Below are positions 26,749 to 35,537 of a stretch of DNA of 64,000 bases, piece by piece. This DNA comes from JAGQVA01 sp041391725 (GTDB lineage: Bacteria; Bacteroidota; Bacteroidia; J057): positions 186,001-250,000 of the forward strand of contig JAWKNL010000004.1 in the NCBI GenBank assembly GCA_041391725.1, read 5' to 3'. The translations under genes and the position numbers were made by a program. Under the pieces are notes generated by a model. That model did not search any database, was not told the origin of the DNA, and worked only from the letters and a program-made list of their open reading frames with translations. Positions within the stretch are counted from its first letter, which is position 1. The number at the start of each line of letters is the position of its first letter.

Positions 26749-27849
26749 ATGTTTTCAAAACAGATTTATGTTGCCGCTACCAGTCAGCATGTGGGGAAAA
26801 CAACCTCGACATTGGGGCTGCTCAATACCCTGCGTGATGCAGGCATCAATGTGGGATATTGCAAACCTGTCGGACAACAATATATCGATGTCGGCCCAAG
26901 CCGGGCAGATAAGGATGCGCTTCTTTTTGCAACGGTTATGGGGTTTGATCTGGTGCCGGAACTTCATAGCCCGGTGATTCTGGGCGATGGAGCAACTACG
27001 GCTTATATCGACAATCCCCATCAGTACAATTTTGGAAACCGTATTCTTAAAGCATCCAAAATCCTCAACCAGAACTACGAAGTGATGGTGTATGAAGGAA
27101 CCGGCCACCCGGGGGTGGGGAGTGTCGTGGGGCTGTCCAATGCAAAAGTCGCCAAATTGCTCAGAGCCGGACTGATTATGGTAGTGGAAGCGGGTATTGG
27201 AAAAACGATTGACTCGCTTGATCTCAACCTGTCAGTATTTGAACAGAAGAAAATCCCCATTGTAGGTATCATTATCAATAAAGCGCACCCTTCCAAGATT
27301 GAGAAAATCCAGTATTATGTGGGAAAAGTATTGAAAGAAAGAGGCATTCCCCTGCTGGGTATATTGCCTTATGAGGAAGAACTCGGACAAATCATCATGC
27401 GTACCATTGTATCTGGGATAGGCGCTACCGTAACCCAGAATGAAGGTTATCTCGACAACAAGGTAAAAGATATTATCGCGGGTTCACTCATTGATCTTAC
27501 CCAGTTGAAAAACTTCAACAATCAGTTGCTGGTGGTGAGTGTCAAGCGGTTGGAAGACGCATTGCGGAAGCTCGGTCAGGTCACCCGTCTCATGGAAATG
27601 GACGAATCTCCCCTTAGTGGTATCATCATCACCGGAGAAGGAGAGCCTTCCGAAGAATACACCCGCTACTTCGAAGAGCAGAAAATTCCGGTTCTTCGCT
27701 CCATGATGGACACCTACGAAGTCGTAATGAAAATCTCCCGGATTGAGGTGAAAATCAATACACGCACCCCCTGGAAGGTAAGAAAGGCGGTAGAGTTGTT
27801 TAAAACCCATATCAATATGGATCCGATCATGGAATCTCTGGGTGTATAA
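26749..27849 (+). CDS. Phosphotransacetylase N-terminal-like P-loop protein (AAA_26 + DRTGG-type)
   Basis: This 366-residue protein looks like the regulatory N-terminal part of long phosphotransacetylases, here without the catalytic PTA domain. It starts with a BioD/CobQ-type P-loop (VAATSQHVGKTTSTLGLL), continues with the dethiobiotin-synthetase-like fold (VMVYEGTGHPGVGSVVGLSNAKVAKLL, PIVGIIINKAHPSKIEKI) and ends with a DRTGG-like domain (from about residue 240, IAGSLIDLTQLKNF). Stand-alone forms are often annotated 'AAA family ATPase' or 'DRTGG domain protein'; function is unproved, with nucleotide-dependent sensing an inference. It lies 22 bases after galM. Confidence 0.7.
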   Translation: MFSKQIYVAATSQHVGKTTSTLGLLNTLRDAGINVGYCKPVGQQYIDVGPSRADKDALLFATVMGFDLVPELHSPVILGDGATTAYIDNPHQYNFGNRILKASKILNQNYEVMVYEGTGHPGVGSVVGLSNAKVAKLLRAGLIMVVEAGIGKTIDSLDLNLSVFEQKKIPIVGIIINKAHPSKIEKIQYYVGKVLKERGIPLLGILPYEEELGQIIMRTIVSGIGATVTQNEGYLDNKVKDIIAGSLIDLTQLKNFNNQLLVVSVKRLEDALRKLGQVTRLMEMDESPLSGIIITGEGEPSEEYTRYFEEQKIPVLRSMMDTYEVVMKISRIEVKINTRTPWKVRKAVELFKTHINMDPIMESLGV

Positions 27850-27917
27850 TGATTTTATCAGGGCTTTTTATTTATTTAGGACAAAATTTTAACAGAAAAT
27901 TACAGGATACGTTTTAC

Positions 27918-28559
27918 ATGAAAATTCTCGTCATAGGGGCAACAGGAAGAGCGGGAAGGTTGCTCGTCGAATACTCGCTGGAAAAAGGTTATGAAGTGAC
28001 TGCGTTTGGCCGTAACATGGATGATTACCCCGTCAGCCACCCCAATCTTTCGCTCATTACCGGCGATGTAATGTATCCCTCCCTGATTGATGCAGGGGTT
28101 GCCGGGCACGATATCGTATTGTCTGTCATAGGGATCAGACAGTTTCGCGGCCCGATCACCCTGCTGTCCACGGGTATAAAAAACATCATTGGTGTGATGG
28201 AACGGCGGGGCGTAAAAAGGCTGATTACCATTACGGGTGCAGGCATTCTTCAGGAAAACGAAGATTTGCTGATAATGGAAAACCTGAGTTTCCCTCCCAA
28301 CCTTCAGAATATTTCACTGGATCATCAGCGGGTGTACGAAGCGCTGCGCACCAGCCATCTGGACTGGACCCTTGTAGCTCCGGCATTTATGCATAATGGC
28401 GAAAGAACCGGCAAATACGTGGTAAAAGCAGATTATTACCCATCCAAAACCCAAAACCAGGTTTCGGTCGAAGATGTTGCTGACTTTATAACACGGGAGA
28501 TGGAGGAAAACAAATTCCTCAAAAAACGGGTTGGTATAGCTCATCCCCTGGAACTATAG
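27918..28559 (+). CDS. NAD(P)-binding Rossmann protein (NmrA/SDR-like)
   Basis: This 213-residue protein of the atypical short-chain dehydrogenase / NmrA-like group starts with the dinucleotide-binding loop MKILVIGATGRAGRLLVEYS. Further family features are DVMYPSLIDAGVAGHDIVLSVIG, RLITITGAGI and LDWTLVAPAFM. It lacks the classical YxxxK, so it may be a nucleotide sensor or a flavin/quinone-type reductase rather than a dehydrogenase. The ATG at 27849 overlaps the previous stop (TAATG) and would add 23 residues before the Rossmann loop; the ATG at 27918 is preferred because the fold normally starts there. Confidence 0.75.
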   Translation: MKILVIGATGRAGRLLVEYSLEKGYEVTAFGRNMDDYPVSHPNLSLITGDVMYPSLIDAGVAGHDIVLSVIGIRQFRGPITLLSTGIKNIIGVMERRGVKRLITITGAGILQENEDLLIMENLSFPPNLQNISLDHQRVYEALRTSHLDWTLVAPAFMHNGERTGKYVVKADYYPSKTQNQVSVEDVADFITREMEENKFLKKRVGIAHPLEL

Positions 28560-28617
28560 TTTTTTAAATGAAACATTCCCTCTAAATTTATCGCTCAGGC
28601 GAACAGAACCCAAATTT

Positions 28618-29253
28618 ATGAAAGTAGGTATTATCGGAACCGGCAACATCGGGCTTTCACTTGGCAAAGCCCTGACCAAAAAAGGTTACAAAGTTATGTT
28701 TGCATCCCAGACGCTGGCCAAAGCGCAGGAGGCCGCTGCAGAGATGGAGCATAATGCTACCGGTGGAACGGTGGCGAATACCATCCACTATGGAGAAATT
28801 GTATTCCTCGCTGTGCCTTACAAATCTGTCGAATCTGTATTGCGCAACACAGACTCCTTCCGGGGAAAAATCGTTGTGGACTGCACCAATCCGCTGATCA
28901 TGGGAAATCCCGCCCAACTGGCGCTGGGTTTCACTACCTCTGCCGCCGAGCAGATTGCCCGTATGATTCCTGAGGCCCGTCTGGTAAAAGCCTTCAACAC
29001 GGCTTTCGCCAATCATATAGCCAATGGCCCATATTTTGGCCCCAACGATGCCTCCATGTTTTACTGTGGCGATGATGCCGAAGCTAAAGCCGCGGTAGCA
29101 CGCCTTATTGAAGCTACCGGATTTGAGCCGGTTGATTGTGGTCCGCTCGACAGCGCCCGCCTGCTTGAGCCTATGTCGGTACTTATGGTTCGTCTGGGGT
29201 ATAACCTCGGTATGGGAAGCGAAATAGCCTTTAAACTCCTCAAGCGGGATTAG
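28618..29253 (+). CDS. F420-reductase-like NAD(P)-binding oxidoreductase
   Basis: This 211-residue protein belongs to the NADP oxidoreductase, coenzyme F420-dependent-like family (PF03807). The Rossmann loop is MKVGIIGTGNIGLSLGKAL; other family patches are VFLAVPYKSVESVL, KIVVDCTNPL, LVKAFNTAFANHI and DCGPLDSARLLEPMSVL. Most bacterial members do not use F420, and their substrates are unknown. It starts 58 bases after the NmrA-like gene and ends five bases before glnN, suggesting co-transcription with it. Confidence 0.8.
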   Translation: MKVGIIGTGNIGLSLGKALTKKGYKVMFASQTLAKAQEAAAEMEHNATGGTVANTIHYGEIVFLAVPYKSVESVLRNTDSFRGKIVVDCTNPLIMGNPAQLALGFTTSAAEQIARMIPEARLVKAFNTAFANHIANGPYFGPNDASMFYCGDDAEAKAAVARLIEATGFEPVDCGPLDSARLLEPMSVLMVRLGYNLGMGSEIAFKLLKRD

Positions 29254-29257
29254 GCGT

Positions 29258-31441
29258 ATGAATCCCCGTTTCCGCGCACTGAACCAGATTCAGACCCGAC
29301 CTCCTGTGCCGCCGACGGATCAGTCACGCAGGCCCAGTGAGATTTTTGCGGAAAACGTGTTTACCCGCGCCAAAATGAAGCAATACCTCTCCGTAGAGGT
29401 GTATCGCTCGCTTAAGGAAAGTATTGACCAGGGACAAACCCTCAACCGGAGTATTGCCGGGCCTGTCGCCAATGCCATTAAGTCGTGGGCTCTCGACAAA
29501 GGGGCCACCCACTTTACGCACTGGTTTCAGCCGCTGACAGGCCGTACCGCAGAAAAACACGACTCCTTTCTCGAAATCTCCGACGGAGAGCCTATCGATA
29601 AGTTCTCCGGCGAAGAACTTAGCCAGCAGGAACCCGATGCTTCCGCTTTTCCCAGCGGAGGCCTGCGCACTACGTTTGAAGCCAGGGGTTATACCGCATG
29701 GGATTGCAGCTCCCCGGTATTTATTTTTGAAACGACTTACGGCAAAACCCTCTGCATTCCTACCATCTTTGTCTCTTATACCGGACAGGCACTCGATTAC
29801 AAAATCCCGCTGCTGCGATCCATACGCCTTCTGGATACGGCCGCAACGGAGGTCGCCCGGTATTTTGACCGCAAAGTCAAACGGGTTTTCCCTACCCTGG
29901 GACTGGAACAGGAGTACTTCCTGATCGACAGGAGTTTTTATGACCTTCGCCCTGATCTTATTCTTACCGGCCGCACGGTCTTTGGTGCTGCCTCTGCCAG
30001 AGGGCAACAACTCGATGATCACTATTTTGGTTCCATCCCGGAGCGTGTGTTTGCATTTATGAACGAACTGGAGCAGGAATGTCATCGCCATGGAATCCCG
30101 CTTCGCACCCGGCACAATGAAGTCGCTCCCGGCCAGTTTGAATGCACACCCCAGTTTGAAAACCTCAATGTGGCGGTTGATCACGGACTCATGATCATGG
30201 ACTTTATTGATCGCACCGCCCGTAAACACAACCTGGCCGCGCTTCTTCATGAAAAGCCCTTTGCCGGGATCAATGGTTCGGGCAAACACAACAACTGGTC
30301 ATTGATGACCGACACCGGAAAAAATCTCCTTGCACCAGGCTCCAATCCGAAGGAGAACCTGATGTTTCTGACTTTTTTTGTGACAGTAATCAAGGCAGTT
30401 CACGAATATGCCGACATTCTCCGTGCCAGTATCGCTTCTCCCGGCAATGACCTCCGGATGGGCACAAGTGAAGCCCCGCCGGCTATTATGTCAGTATTTG
30501 TCGGCAGCCAGCTTACCCGTGTGCTCAATGACATCGAAAATCCGCCCAGAAGGAAAAAAAATGAAAATGTCAGCGAACTTATGCACCTGGGGATTAGCGA
30601 AATCCCCGAACTGCTGATCGACAATACCGACAGAAACCGCACCTCGCCCTTCGCTTTTACGGGCAATAAGTTTGAGTTCCGGGCCGTCGGGGCTTCAATG
30701 AACAACTCGGCACCCATGACCATTCTGAATGTCATTGTAGCATCACAACTGCAAGACTTTGCACAGCGCCTGACAGGCAAAATGAACCGGGGCAGAAAAC
30801 AGGAAGCTGCCATCCTCGATATTATCAGAGAGTACATTGCTTCAAGCAAAAATATCCGGTTTGAAGGCGACGGGTATAGTCCCGAATGGGAAAAAACTGC
30901 TGCCCGGCGAAACCTGAGCAATATCCGCCATACGCCGCAAGCCCTCGATGCATTCCTCGACAACAAAGTAAAAAAGCTGTTTACAGGTTTAGCTGTTTTT
31001 TCTGCCGAAGAACTTCAGGCCCGCCACGAAGTACTGGTTGACAATTATCTCAATAAAGTGAGAATTGAGGCTGACATTGTCAGAGAACTGGCCATGACTT
31101 CGATCCTTCCGGTTGCGCTGGATTATCAGGGAAAAATCCTGCAAAACATTCAAAACGCACGCGCCATCGGCATGCAACCTGCGGTTTACCTCGCGCAGGA
31201 AAAACTCGCTGAAAAGCTGGGAATTCACATTCAGGGAGTAATAAAAGAAGTGGACGATCTGAATAAGGCGCGCGAACTTTGCGATAAATCCATTACCACC
31301 CGCCTGATCGCACAAGCCTATGCCGAACGCGTAGTCCCGGTTTTTTCGCGTATCCGCGAACATGTGGACATACTGGAAGGGATGGTTCCGGATGAAACCT
31401 GGCCCCTTCCTCGGTACAGAGAAATGTTGTTTGTGCGATAG
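29258..31441 (+). CDS. glnN: Glutamine synthetase type III
   Basis: This 727-residue enzyme has the length and sequence of the GSIII family typical of Bacteroidota and cyanobacteria; it makes glutamine from glutamate and ammonia with ATP. Visible are the GSIII-specific N-terminal part (FAENVFTRAKMKQYL), the metal-binding LGLEQEYFLID, NEVAPGQFECTPQFEN, the ATP/glutamate region GINGSGKHNNWS, and NRTSPFAFTGNKFEFRAVG. A long helical C-terminal region follows (about residues 560-727). It lies directly after the F420-reductase-like gene. No PII protein gene is nearby. Confidence 0.95.
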   Translation: MNPRFRALNQIQTRPPVPPTDQSRRPSEIFAENVFTRAKMKQYLSVEVYRSLKESIDQGQTLNRSIAGPVANAIKSWALDKGATHFTHWFQPLTGRTAEKHDSFLEISDGEPIDKFSGEELSQQEPDASAFPSGGLRTTFEARGYTAWDCSSPVFIFETTYGKTLCIPTIFVSYTGQALDYKIPLLRSIRLLDTAATEVARYFDRKVKRVFPTLGLEQEYFLIDRSFYDLRPDLILTGRTVFGAASARGQQLDDHYFGSIPERVFAFMNELEQECHRHGIPLRTRHNEVAPGQFECTPQFENLNVAVDHGLMIMDFIDRTARKHNLAALLHEKPFAGINGSGKHNNWSLMTDTGKNLLAPGSNPKENLMFLTFFVTVIKAVHEYADILRASIASPGNDLRMGTSEAPPAIMSVFVGSQLTRVLNDIENPPRRKKNENVSELMHLGISEIPELLIDNTDRNRTSPFAFTGNKFEFRAVGASMNNSAPMTILNVIVASQLQDFAQRLTGKMNRGRKQEAAILDIIREYIASSKNIRFEGDGYSPEWEKTAARRNLSNIRHTPQALDAFLDNKVKKLFTGLAVFSAEELQARHEVLVDNYLNKVRIEADIVRELAMTSILPVALDYQGKILQNIQNARAIGMQPAVYLAQEKLAEKLGIHIQGVIKEVDDLNKARELCDKSITTRLIAQAYAERVVPVFSRIREHVDILEGMVPDETWPLPRYREMLFVR

Positions 31442-31473
31442 ACTAAGCGGTCAGGCCCTCACAGCCCACCGGG

Positions 31474-31710
31474 TCATGATTGTCTGTTGCGAAACCGTGT
31501 GTAAGCGCGAATCGTTTCTTCCTGACTTTCCTCAATCAAAAAAATTCCACCGTCATTTTCAATCTCAGCCAGGTAATGCGGCTCTTTATTTTTGTTTTTG
31601 GCGTTTTCCCGCTGGAAAAGCAGAAAGCTGACGTAGTCAGATACATTTTCCCGAAGCTCAGGCGGTAATAACTGGATATTGGCAAGAATTTCGAGATTTA
31701 AATTGTCCAT
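31474..31710 (-). CDS. DUF2281-like small protein, possible antitoxin
   Basis: This 78-residue acidic protein contains the short helical motif IQLLPPELRENVSDYVSFLL, typical of DUF2281/VapB-like proteins, followed by a charged tail. Family members are often antitoxins with a PIN-domain toxin next door, but none is present on either side: the gene is convergent with glnN and faces trkA. The ATG at 31710 (MDNLNLEIL) is preferred over that at 31731. It may be an orphan antitoxin or have another role. Confidence 0.6.
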   Translation of the reverse strand: MDNLNLEILANIQLLPPELRENVSDYVSFLLFQRENAKNKNKEPHYLAEIENDGGIFLIEESQEETIRAYTRFRNRQS

Positions 31711-31852
31711 AGTGTGTCTGGGATAAAACAATGGGTTACAAAGAGCATATATTCTTCAAAATAAACGCATAGAAGCCGTTTTTTCCCGCCAATTCGTGTG
31801 AATGGTCATCTTTTTGCGCTGATTGGATGGGATTAGAACCCGGCTGCGAATG

Positions 31853-31884
31853 TTCGTAAAATTCAGGTTTATATCGTAATTTTG
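31853..31884 (+). promoter_or_regulatory. Promoter of trkA
   Basis: TAATTTTG at 31877-31884 matches the -7 consensus TAnnTTTG; TTCG at 31853-31856, 20 bases upstream, is a weak -33 element. Transcription would begin near 31891, about 23 bases before the chosen start codon. Confidence 0.5.
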
Positions 31885-31913
31885 CGTCCTGTTTAATAAT
31901 GCAGGAGTATAGC

Positions 31914-33254
31914 ATGAAAATCATTATTGCCGGAGCCGGAGAAGTCGGCTTTCACCTTGCCCGGAAACTCTCCCATGAAGACCATGATATTATCTTAATT
32001 GACAAACTGGAAGACCGTCTTTCCCATGCTGAATCCCATATCGACGTGGGGGTCATCAAAGGTAATTCGGTGTCTATCCGTCTGCTGGAACAGGCAGGGG
32101 TAAATGGCGCAGACCTGGTCATTGCAGCCACTTCCTCCGAAGAAACCAATATTACCACAGCCATTATTGCCAAACACCTGGGAGCCAAGCGAACCATCGT
32201 GCGAATCAGCAATCCCGAATTTCAGACCGATAAGGAAAAGCTGGATCTGCGCCATATGGGGATTGACTCTATGGTGTTTCCCGAAAATCTTGCCGCTCAG
32301 GAAATCCACCGGCTGATTGAGTTTTCCTCACTTACTGACTCTTTCGAATTTGGCGAAGGTAAACTTTCTCTGGTTGGAGTAGTGCTGGAAGAAAATGCCC
32401 CCCTCAAAGGCCTGAATCTGGTAGAAGCCGTAAGGGAAAATCCGGATATCAGATTTACTGTTGTCGCAATCCTCCGCGGACGAAAAACCCTCATTCCCCG
32501 TGGCGATACTGTATTTCAGCGTGATGACCACGTTTATTTTATCACACACCCTGAAAATACCCATCGCCTTATGGATCTGGCAGGAAAACCCAGGCTGGAT
32601 ATCCGGAAAATAATGATCCTGGGCGGAAGTTTGATCGGACGGGAATTTGCCCGTTCCGTGCAACACGATTACAAGGTCAGAATGATCGATATCGATAAGG
32701 AAAAGTGTTTCCGCCTGGCAGAAGAACTGGATCACGCGATGATCATTCATGGCGATGGCAGTAATGTTCAGTTTCTGGAAGAAGAAGGCATTGAGGAAAT
32801 GGATGCATTTGTTGCTGTAACCGGAAACTCTGAGACGAATATTATCTCCTGCCTGGTTGCCAAAAACCACGGTGTGAAAAGGGCCATTGCCCTGGTCGAA
32901 AATATCGATTATATCAGCCTTTCACAAAACATCGGGATCGACACCCTCATCAACAAAAAGATGATCACGGTCAATAATATTTTCCGGTTTGTCAGAGAAG
33001 GCCAGGTAACAGCGCTGACCAGCCTTCACGGGGTGGATTCCGAGGTGCTGGAGTTTATTGTTCACAAGGACTGTGAAATTGCGAACATTCCTATTAAAAA
33101 ACTTCAGTTTCCGCGCGATGCTATTATCGCCGGAGTCATACGCGGGGAAGACAGCTTTATCGCTGATGGTAATACTTTTATCCAGAATGGCGACAGAGTT
33201 GTGGTGTTTACTCTGCCTACTGCCGTGCACAAGGTGGAGAAATTTTTCAGATAA
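31914..33254 (+). CDS. trkA: Trk potassium transport NAD-binding subunit TrkA
   Basis: TrkA is the cytosolic regulatory ring protein of Trk/Ktr potassium uptake channels. The 446-residue protein has the classical duplicated layout: TrkA_N (MKIIIAGAGEVGFHLARKL, residues 1-125), TrkA_C, a second TrkA_N (KIMILGGSLIGREFARSV) and a second TrkA_C. Nucleotide-binding Gly-rich loops are present in both halves; the second (GGSLIGR) is a degenerate version. The ATG at 31914 is chosen; an upstream ATG at 31899 adds only MQEYS. No trkH channel gene is adjacent within the window. Confidence 0.92.
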   Translation: MKIIIAGAGEVGFHLARKLSHEDHDIILIDKLEDRLSHAESHIDVGVIKGNSVSIRLLEQAGVNGADLVIAATSSEETNITTAIIAKHLGAKRTIVRISNPEFQTDKEKLDLRHMGIDSMVFPENLAAQEIHRLIEFSSLTDSFEFGEGKLSLVGVVLEENAPLKGLNLVEAVRENPDIRFTVVAILRGRKTLIPRGDTVFQRDDHVYFITHPENTHRLMDLAGKPRLDIRKIMILGGSLIGREFARSVQHDYKVRMIDIDKEKCFRLAEELDHAMIIHGDGSNVQFLEEEGIEEMDAFVAVTGNSETNIISCLVAKNHGVKRAIALVENIDYISLSQNIGIDTLINKKMITVNNIFRFVREGQVTALTSLHGVDSEVLEFIVHKDCEIANIPIKKLQFPRDAIIAGVIRGEDSFIADGNTFIQNGDRVVVFTLPTAVHKVEKFFR

Positions 33255-33263
33255 ACCCCCGGG

Positions 33264-34364
33264 TTAATCTACCCAGTGTCTTTCTTCTACTTCCATATCT
33301 TCTTCCACTGCCGGTCCAAAATCTTCGTCAAAAAATCCCCCCCGTGATCTGGCCGTGCCCGGGATCAGTTTTTGTTCCATTTCTTCCTCATTCTGGTAAA
33401 CAGGAAATTTGGACGGGGGAGGGCCGGCAACTGCGGATGAACCAAATACGCCCGCGGTAGCAAGGCCTGAAGCCGCCGCAGCACCACCTGCTGCCGCAGC
33501 GCCGATGGTGCCAAACTTCAATGCTCCCGGTCGGATATACTGAGGGGCTTTGACCCCATCGATCAGCCGCTTCCAGTCGAAGGCCGGGCCAATATCTGTT
33601 TTTCCGCTACTGCGGTAATTGACGTGGGTAGTAATGCCTGAAAAGCGGGCGTTTTCTTCCGTCGCATCAAAGCGTTTGCTTTCTTCAATAAATTCGCGGG
33701 GAATATTGTATCTGGCAGTGAGATAACGGATCAGAATAATCAGGCTTTCATATTGCGCATCGGTATGGGCAGAAAAATATTCATAGCCACGGTAGGGTTG
33801 GTCCAATTTGATATACTGGTCGCGGTCAGTCAGTGCGCAATACGGATCCGGCGGATTGACAATCTTTTTTCCATCCTTGAAAGATTCTGCCCGTGAATAT
33901 ACAGTTTCGAGGTTCTGTTTATCGGGGCTGAGCAAAAGCGGACCGAAATTAGAAAGTTCTATTCCAATGGAACTCTGACTGCCAGGAGTATTTCCTCCCA
34001 GTGCATCCTTACCCAGGTGAAATGACCAGTAGTAGGAGGGAAATAGCTGATATATGGTCCCGTCACGGGCGATGACATAGGCGACGCTCAGTCGGGTTCT
34101 TCCTGTGGCAGGCTTCGGGGACAGGGTCGTGACATCACTCAGTACATTCCCCACAGTATAATGAATGACGACTTTGTCTTTAGTCGTTCTTTCGCTTTCA
34201 TAAAAATCCCTGTATCCGTCTTTACGACTGGCAAGTACAGCGTCAAGCATCAGGTTGGATTCTCCGGGTACGGGAATGGAGAAAGAGTCAAGTTTAAATC
34301 CTTTGTTTGATTCGGGTTTTTTAAACTTTGATTCGACGTCAGGAAGGGATTGGATACGCATCAT
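33264..34364 (-). CDS. N-acetylmuramoyl-L-alanine amidase (Amidase_2 fold) without signal peptide
   Basis: This 366-residue protein has a PGRP/amidase_2 domain (about residues 60-275). Zinc ligands are likely in VVIHYTVG (His), TTHVNYRSSGKTDIGPAFDW (His and the Asp of KTD), and EYFSAHTD may be another conserved patch. Family members cleave the bond between N-acetylmuramic acid and the stem peptide. Unusually there is no signal peptide or lipobox. After the enzyme domain comes an Ala/Gly-rich hydrophobic stretch (GTIGAAAAGGAAAASGLATAG, 21 residues minus context) that could insert in a membrane, then a proline-rich and very acidic tail. It could be an effector-like or released lysin; that is a guess. 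Confidence 0.78.
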   Translation of the reverse strand: MMRIQSLPDVESKFKKPESNKGFKLDSFSIPVPGESNLMLDAVLASRKDGYRDFYESERTTKDKVVIHYTVGNVLSDVTTLSPKPATGRTRLSVAYVIARDGTIYQLFPSYYWSFHLGKDALGGNTPGSQSSIGIELSNFGPLLLSPDKQNLETVYSRAESFKDGKKIVNPPDPYCALTDRDQYIKLDQPYRGYEYFSAHTDAQYESLIILIRYLTARYNIPREFIEESKRFDATEENARFSGITTHVNYRSSGKTDIGPAFDWKRLIDGVKAPQYIRPGALKFGTIGAAAAGGAAAASGLATAGVFGSSAVAGPPPSKFPVYQNEEEMEQKLIPGTARSRGGFFDEDFGPAVEEDMEVEERHWVD

Positions 34365-34468
34365 AAGTATCGGTTTTGAAGGGGGATTTACTTCCGGGGC
34401 ATAGTTTGATCCGGAGTAAACGTCAATTTACATTTTTTTTGAGAAAATCCGCATTTTCTCCCGAATCC

Positions 34469-35428
34469 TTACTCGCTTCTCACATCATAATCTGAAACAA
34501 GGGTAATCGGCCAGGTTTGGGGTCCGGGCAGTAGCTCGCTGTTCATCGTAACCTCTCCGCTCAGATCCTGATTGATTTTTGATCCTTTGGTCCACCCCGT
34601 AGCGGGGTCGAGATGGGTTTCTCCCTGTTGCACGCCTGCCAGCCGGTAGTTGAGTTTCATGCCCATGATTTCCATAGGGGTATCGGGGTCGGAGACAATC
34701 TCTGAAAATACATCCAAAGTTACATCATCACCCGCTATGGATTTGATTTTGTAGGTAGTCTGAAGCGTAAGTGGAAAGCCCTGATGGATAGTGGCCACCT
34801 TTTTCCATTCATCGCCCACACCTACTTTTTTCTTCGGGTAAATAGCCATCAGGTTTTGCATGGTGGCACGGGTATTTTCATCGCCGTACTGGTTTTTGAG
34901 CGAATGGGAAAGGGCATCTCTGGTCTGGTTGTCGAGATTGTCAAAACTTTGCAGCATGTGATCGAGCATCTGGTCAATACCTTCGACGGCGGTCACTTCC
35001 CCGTTGGTGGTGACGTCCATCAAAAATGACTGCCCGGTCAGCGCGGCAAACCCTTTGGCTGCCACAGGCACTTCTGCCATGACACTATCTGAATCATACC
35101 TGGTAGAACCAGTTACGCCTTCCTGGTTAAAAATCACACGGGAGTAGGTTACCTTTAGCCGGTAGGATTTTTTGGTTGCTTCGACGACATCATAGCTGTA
35201 ATACAGGCCGATGGTCTGGTTGATATTCTGATCTGTACCCATGATGACCTGGCTGATATCCTGTTGGGCGAGATACTTTATGGTAAAATGATCTCCCTTT
35301 TTCAGATTGAGTCGGAGCTTTATTTTTTCAGAACCTGGGTTCTGTGAAAAAGCAGTGCCTGTAGAAAAAAGAAGAATAGAAAAAAGAAGAATAGCAAAAA
35401 GGAGGGGGGAGGTGATGATTTTTTGCAT
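34469..35428 (-). CDS. DUF6263-like secreted protein
   Basis: This 319-residue protein has a signal peptide (MQKIITSPLLFAILLFSILL, cleaved after AFSQ) and a mostly beta mature part similar to the DUF6263 family of Bacteroidota: LRLNLKKGDHFTIKYLAQQDISQ, KGFAALTGQSFLMDVTTNGEVTAVEG and DPATGWTKGSKINQDL. No catalytic residues can be named. The frame is open another 48 codons upstream, but the ATG at 35428 puts the signal peptide at the N-terminus. The signal peptide contains a doubled ILLFS unit caused by a 15-base tandem repeat. It is divergent from the membrane protein gene to its right. Confidence 0.68.
   Translation of the reverse strand: MQKIITSPLLFAILLFSILLFSTGTAFSQNPGSEKIKLRLNLKKGDHFTIKYLAQQDISQVIMGTDQNINQTIGLYYSYDVVEATKKSYRLKVTYSRVIFNQEGVTGSTRYDSDSVMAEVPVAAKGFAALTGQSFLMDVTTNGEVTAVEGIDQMLDHMLQSFDNLDNQTRDALSHSLKNQYGDENTRATMQNLMAIYPKKKVGVGDEWKKVATIHQGFPLTLQTTYKIKSIAGDDVTLDVFSEIVSDPDTPMEIMGMKLNYRLAGVQQGETHLDPATGWTKGSKINQDLSGEVTMNSELLPGPQTWPITLVSDYDVRSE
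35363..35392. repeat. 15-base tandem repeat, two copies, in a signal peptide
   Basis: Two perfect copies of AGAAAAAAGAAGAAT lie at 35363-35377 and 35378-35392. On the coding (minus) strand they encode two ILLFS units in the hydrophobic core of the DUF6263-like signal peptide. The repeat length is a multiple of three, so copy changes keep the frame. Confidence 0.85.
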
Positions 35429-35537
35429 AAACTGTGGTAAAAGTATTTTTGCGTTTACGACCTGCGTACAAAGATGTTGGCAAAAAAGGTTTGTTTGCGG
35501 ATAAATACTATTTTTGGCCCAAAGTTTCCCGGTTGCC

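Noticed and set aside
35363..35400. The tandem repeat as a CRISPR or phase-variation tract
   Set aside because: Two direct copies without spacers, and the unit length is a multiple of three, so no frame switching would result.
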